64,000 bases of DNA from DATNPH01 sp036703315 (lineage in GTDB: Bacteria > Cyanobacteriota > Cyanobacteriia > Cyanobacteriales > Coleofasciculaceae), in assembly GCA_036703315.1 (NCBI GenBank), contig DATNPH010000061.1, positions 1-64,000 on the forward strand. Reading direction: 5' to 3'. Position 1 is the first letter of the stretch; each line of letters opens with the position of its first letter. Of the stretch, positions 61,577-64,000 are shown in pieces. A model generated the notes under the pieces. That model made no database searches. It was not told the DNA's origin and saw only the letters and a list, made by a program, of their open reading frames with translations. The translations under genes were made by a program, and so were the position numbers.

Positions 61577-62476
61577 ATGCAAAATAATCAGCCCTGGAGA
61601 TGTGTGTATACCCTCACTGGGCATTCAAATACGATTTATGCCATTGCTTTCAGTCCTGATGGACAGACTCTTAGTAGTGGCAGTCGAGATACAACAATCA
61701 AATTGTGGGATGTCAGCAAAGGTCAACTCATTCGCACTCTCTGTTGGCATACAGGCTGGGTTTTATCAGTTGCTATCAGTGCTGATGGACAGACTCTCGC
61801 CAGTGGCAGTGCCGACACAACTATCAATCTTTGGCATTTGAGTACAGGCAAATGGTTGAGAACCCTTACGGGTCATTCTGGCTGGGTTTTGTCAGTTGCC
61901 ATCAGTCCGGATGGGCAAAAACTCGTCAGTGGTAGTGACAAGGTAATTAAGCTATGGGAACTGGTTGCTGGCACACTACCCCGCACTATCCTTGTACGTT
62001 CCAAAACCGTATCTTCTGTTGTTTTTAGTCCAGATGGGCAGATTCTTGCTAGCAGCGATGATGATGGTACAATCAACCTGTGGAATCCGAGTACAGGGAG
62101 ATTGCTCTACTCTATTGATGGTGGGGTTATGGTAAATGCGATCGCTTTTAGCCCCGATGCACAGACCCTTGCGGCTGATAGTAATACGTGCATAAAGCTT
62201 TGGGATGTCACAACAGGAAAACTGCTGCGGACTATTAGTACTGATCATACAGACTCAGTTGGGTCAATTGCTATCAGTCCAGATGGAGGCGCGATCGCTA
62301 CTGGTAGTTACGATAAGACCATCAAGATTTGGCATCTCGGCACTGGAGAGTTAATCCATACTCTCACTGGGCATTCAGAAGCTGTAAGGTCTGTTGCTTT
62401 CAGCCCAGATCCGCATACCTTGGCTAGTGCTGGTGAGGACAAAACCATCAAGATTTGGCGGTGTGATTACCAATAA
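61577..62476 (+). CDS. Seven-repeat WD40 protein
   Basis: 299 residues from the ATG at 61577. Seven WD40 repeats start near residues 9, 51, 93, 134, 176, 217 and 260, each with an FSPDGQxLAS-like strand and an IKLWD/IKIWH end, enough for one closed propeller. No other domain. The DNA just upstream encodes a broken zinc-ribbon of the type that begins many cyanobacterial Ser/Thr kinases with WD40 tails. This propeller may therefore be the survivor of a larger kinase after an internal deletion. It would act as a protein-interaction platform if expressed. Confidence 0.75.
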   Translation: MQNNQPWRCVYTLTGHSNTIYAIAFSPDGQTLSSGSRDTTIKLWDVSKGQLIRTLCWHTGWVLSVAISADGQTLASGSADTTINLWHLSTGKWLRTLTGHSGWVLSVAISPDGQKLVSGSDKVIKLWELVAGTLPRTILVRSKTVSSVVFSPDGQILASSDDDGTINLWNPSTGRLLYSIDGGVMVNAIAFSPDAQTLAADSNTCIKLWDVTTGKLLRTISTDHTDSVGSIAISPDGGAIATGSYDKTIKIWHLGTGELIHTLTGHSEAVRSVAFSPDPHTLASAGEDKTIKIWRCDYQ

Positions 62477-62481
62477 CCTGA

Positions 62482-63096
62482 GTTCGATACAGGAAATACG
62501 AGGCTCCCGATTGGTTTTATGTCCCTAACGTGCCGCCACTACTGGATGGTGAGGTGCGGCGGTCTTATGTTTTGTGGAAGGAGTACGTCGCACCGCTAAT
62601 TGTACTGGAATTTGTTTCTGGGGATGGGTCAGAGGAGTGCGATCACACTTCGACCTTCGCAGATGACGGACAAAATGGCGAAGAAAAAAAGAGACCAGGA
62701 AAATTTTGGGTGTACGAGCAGGCGATTCGAGTGCCTTTTTATGGCATATATGAAGTGAAAAAAGCCTCAGTAGAAGTGTATCAATTGGTGCAGGGTCGCT
62801 ATGAATTGATGAGTGCCAACGAGCGGGGTCACTGTGCGATCGCGCCGATGGGTGTTGAGTTGGGAATTTGGCAAGGGCAATATAAGGAGATGGAGCTACC
62901 TTGGTTGCGTTGGTGGGATAGTGAAGGAAATTTGTTACTAACTGGAGATGAGCGATCGCAGCTATTGGCATCTCAGTTAGAGCAGGAACAACAACGCACT
63001 GAACAAGAACGACAACAGAAGGAAGCAGCTCAACAACGTGCCGAGCGATTAGCAGAACGTTTGCGCCAGATGGGAATTGACCCGGATGAAGTGTGA
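62482..63096 (+). pseudogene. Uma2 family nuclease, N-terminally truncated
   Basis: The frame is open from 62482 (VRYRKYEAPDWFYVPNVPPL) although the first start codon is the GTG at 62530. It contains the Uma2 (DUF820) core APDWFYV, SYVLWKEYVAPLIVLEFVSG and FWVYEQAIRVPFYGIYEVKK, then a Glu/Gln-rich coiled coil (EQEQQRTEQERQQKEAAQQR). The ~60 residues that normally precede the core are absent, replaced by the WD40 gene end. Probably inactive. Confidence 0.7.
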
Positions 63097-63185
63097 TTGG
63101 GATGGGTGCGATCGCTCACTATTGAGGCAACAGCACATTTTTGGAGAGGGCAAAATAAAAACAGACCTTCTGAGTGCCTCCCACC

Positions 63186-63311
63186 ATGAGCTATTGCCTC
63201 AATCCGGTTTGTCGGAAACCTGAAAATCCAGATAATGTGGAATATTGTCACAGTTGCCGCTCATCGTTGTTGCTGAAAGACCGATATCGAGCAATTAAAC
63301 CAATGATGTAG
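63186..63311 (+). pseudogene. N-terminus of a Ser/Thr kinase (four-Cys zinc ribbon), truncated
   Basis: 41 residues: MSYCLNPVCRKPENPDN, then EYCHSCRSSLLLKDRYRAIK and a stop. This is the zinc-ribbon plus first strand that precedes the glycine loop in cyanobacterial Ser/Thr kinases; the kinase domain is missing. The sequence joins directly to a Uma2 fragment. Confidence 0.7.
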
Positions 63312-63586
63312 TTTGGGCTTCAGATGAACGATTAAACATTATAGAAGATGAAGATGTCGCTTCCATTGCTCCTGAGATTTGTGTGGAAATCAAATCCGCT
63401 AGCAATACCTTAGAAGAAATGGCAGTCAAGAGGGATTTATATCTTGAGGCAAAAGCAGAAGAGGTTTGGTTGTGCGACCAAAAGGAAAAAGTTACTTTTT
63501 ATAACAAAGACGGAAAATTAGAGAAATCTTTGCTAGTTCCTGACTTCCCCACGCAAATTAGACGGAGAAACCAGCCAGCCAATTAA
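63299..63586 (+). pseudogene. C-terminal Uma2 family fragment
   Basis: From 63299 the frame reads TNDVVWASDERLNIIEDEDV, then APEICVEIKSASNTLEEMAV and EEVWLCDQKEKVTFYNKDGK. This is the PD-(D/E)XK core and C-terminus of a Uma2 protein. The N-terminal half is absent; the only start codon in frame is the GTG at 63383. It overlaps the end of the kinase remnant in another frame. Confidence 0.7.
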
Positions 63587-63634
63587 AACGGTTCTCAGGC
63601 TATCCCACCGCAAATTCGGTAAATCCCTATAGTC

Positions 63635-64000
63635 TTAAAAGCCTAAATCCGCCTTAGCTGCTTCCGCCGCTGCGAATACTTCTTCATCAGGCATCTCTTC
63701 CCAGGATGTATCACCAATTTCGGCATAGAACTTTTCGTCATAAGGACGAGTCTTCACCACAACTGGCATCGGGACAGCATGACCAAGAATTAAGGCTTGT
63801 TGCTTAGAATCAAGCTTAGACAGAACCGATCGCAAACTTTGCCCCCCAGATACTCCGGTAAAAATCGCCTCAATATCCTTGTCATCATTCAACAACGCCG
63901 TAATCCGAGTGCCAATCTGGGACATCACTTCGTTATCAATACCGGAGGGACGTTGATCCACCACGAGTAAGGTGACAAAGTATTTACGCATCTCACGGGC
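63635..64000 (-). CDS. HerA-like ATPase, C-terminal part (5' end beyond window)
   Basis: The frame is open to the window edge (AREMRKYFVTLLVVDQRPSG). The visible C-terminus includes IDNEVMSQIGTRITALLNDD, IFTGVSGGQSLRSVLSKLDS and LILGHAVPMPVVVKTRPYDE, the last part of the DUF87/HerA ATPase fold with the arginine-finger region. Full-length relatives are hexameric DNA translocases. The acidic tail (SWEEMPDEEVFAAAEAAK) is a common cyanobacterial ending. Confidence 0.75.
   Translation of the reverse strand, partial: AREMRKYFVTLLVVDQRPSGIDNEVMSQIGTRITALLNDDKDIEAIFTGVSGGQSLRSVLSKLDSKQQALILGHAVPMPVVVKTRPYDEKFYAEIGDTSWEEMPDEEVFAAAEAAKADLGF

Noticed and set aside
62525..62971. 148-residue minus-strand ORF
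   Set aside because: It is antisense to the Uma2 fragment, rich in His/Pro/Arg in the way shadow frames are, and has no recognisable domain.

Overview
The window is chromosomal DNA from a cyanobacterium. The evidence is the frequent HIP1 palindrome GCGATCGC, short tandem heptamer repeats between genes, DUF928, DUF4168 and DUF1868 genes, an FtsH of the cyanobacterial FtsH1 type, aconitase B, cobalamin genes and a phototaxis gene cluster with bilin-type GAF domains. I do not assign a genus; the gene families fit a large-genome, probably filamentous species.

Layout. 1-3.9 kb: urea ABC transporter urtA-urtB-urtC (minus; urtC runs off the left edge), behind a promoter that looks NtcA-dependent. 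4.1-6.1 kb: an orphan membrane histidine kinase. 6.2-21.2 kb: urease accessory genes ureG, ureF and ureE, with a complete phototaxis cluster (pixG-pixH-pixI-pixJ-pixL plus an extra cheW) lying between ureF and ureG. The PixJ-type receptor carries eight GAF domains. 21.4-22.9 kb: two DUF4168 secreted proteins. 23-27.9 kb: holA, a 2H-phosphoesterase-like gene, cbiC, cbiET and galE. 28-35.6 kb: two DUF928 genes, a transglutaminase-like protein, an AT-rich membrane alpha/beta hydrolase, hisA and a methyltransferase. 35.6-36.5 kb: a gene-free stretch with a 203-bp MITE-like element. 36.6-39.2 kb: an NB-ARC STAND protein whose C-terminus looks frameshifted. 39.3-41.8 kb: three small secreted-protein genes, each preceded by direct repeats with an 11-bp period that resemble PHO boxes. 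42-47.3 kb: an M1 aminopeptidase with HEAT repeats, an ABC1/UbiB kinase and a small membrane protein. 47.5-52.7 kb: three paralogous secreted trypsin-like proteases, two inside a ~1.6-kb segmental duplication, plus a convergent gene encoding only the matching signal peptide and pro-region. 52.9-60.9 kb: acnB, a split gene of unknown function, a broken DUF559 nuclease between two palindromic repeat units, dtd, ftsH and comB. 61-63.6 kb: remnants (two zinc-ribbon kinase N-termini, a WD40 protein, two truncated Uma2 nucleases, a MITE-like element). The right edge holds the C-terminus of a HerA-like ATPase.

How it fits together. Urea uptake (urt) and nickel insertion into urease (ureEFG) serve nitrogen acquisition. 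The pix genes form a light-sensing signalling array (receptor, CheW, CheA, CheY, PatA-like output) that in relatives controls type IV pilus motility. The 39-42 kb and 47-53 kb regions are secretion-rich and hold the least explained biology: a possible small phosphate-type regulon and a protease family with a stand-alone pro-region. No rRNA, tRNA, CRISPR array or intact transposase was recognised.
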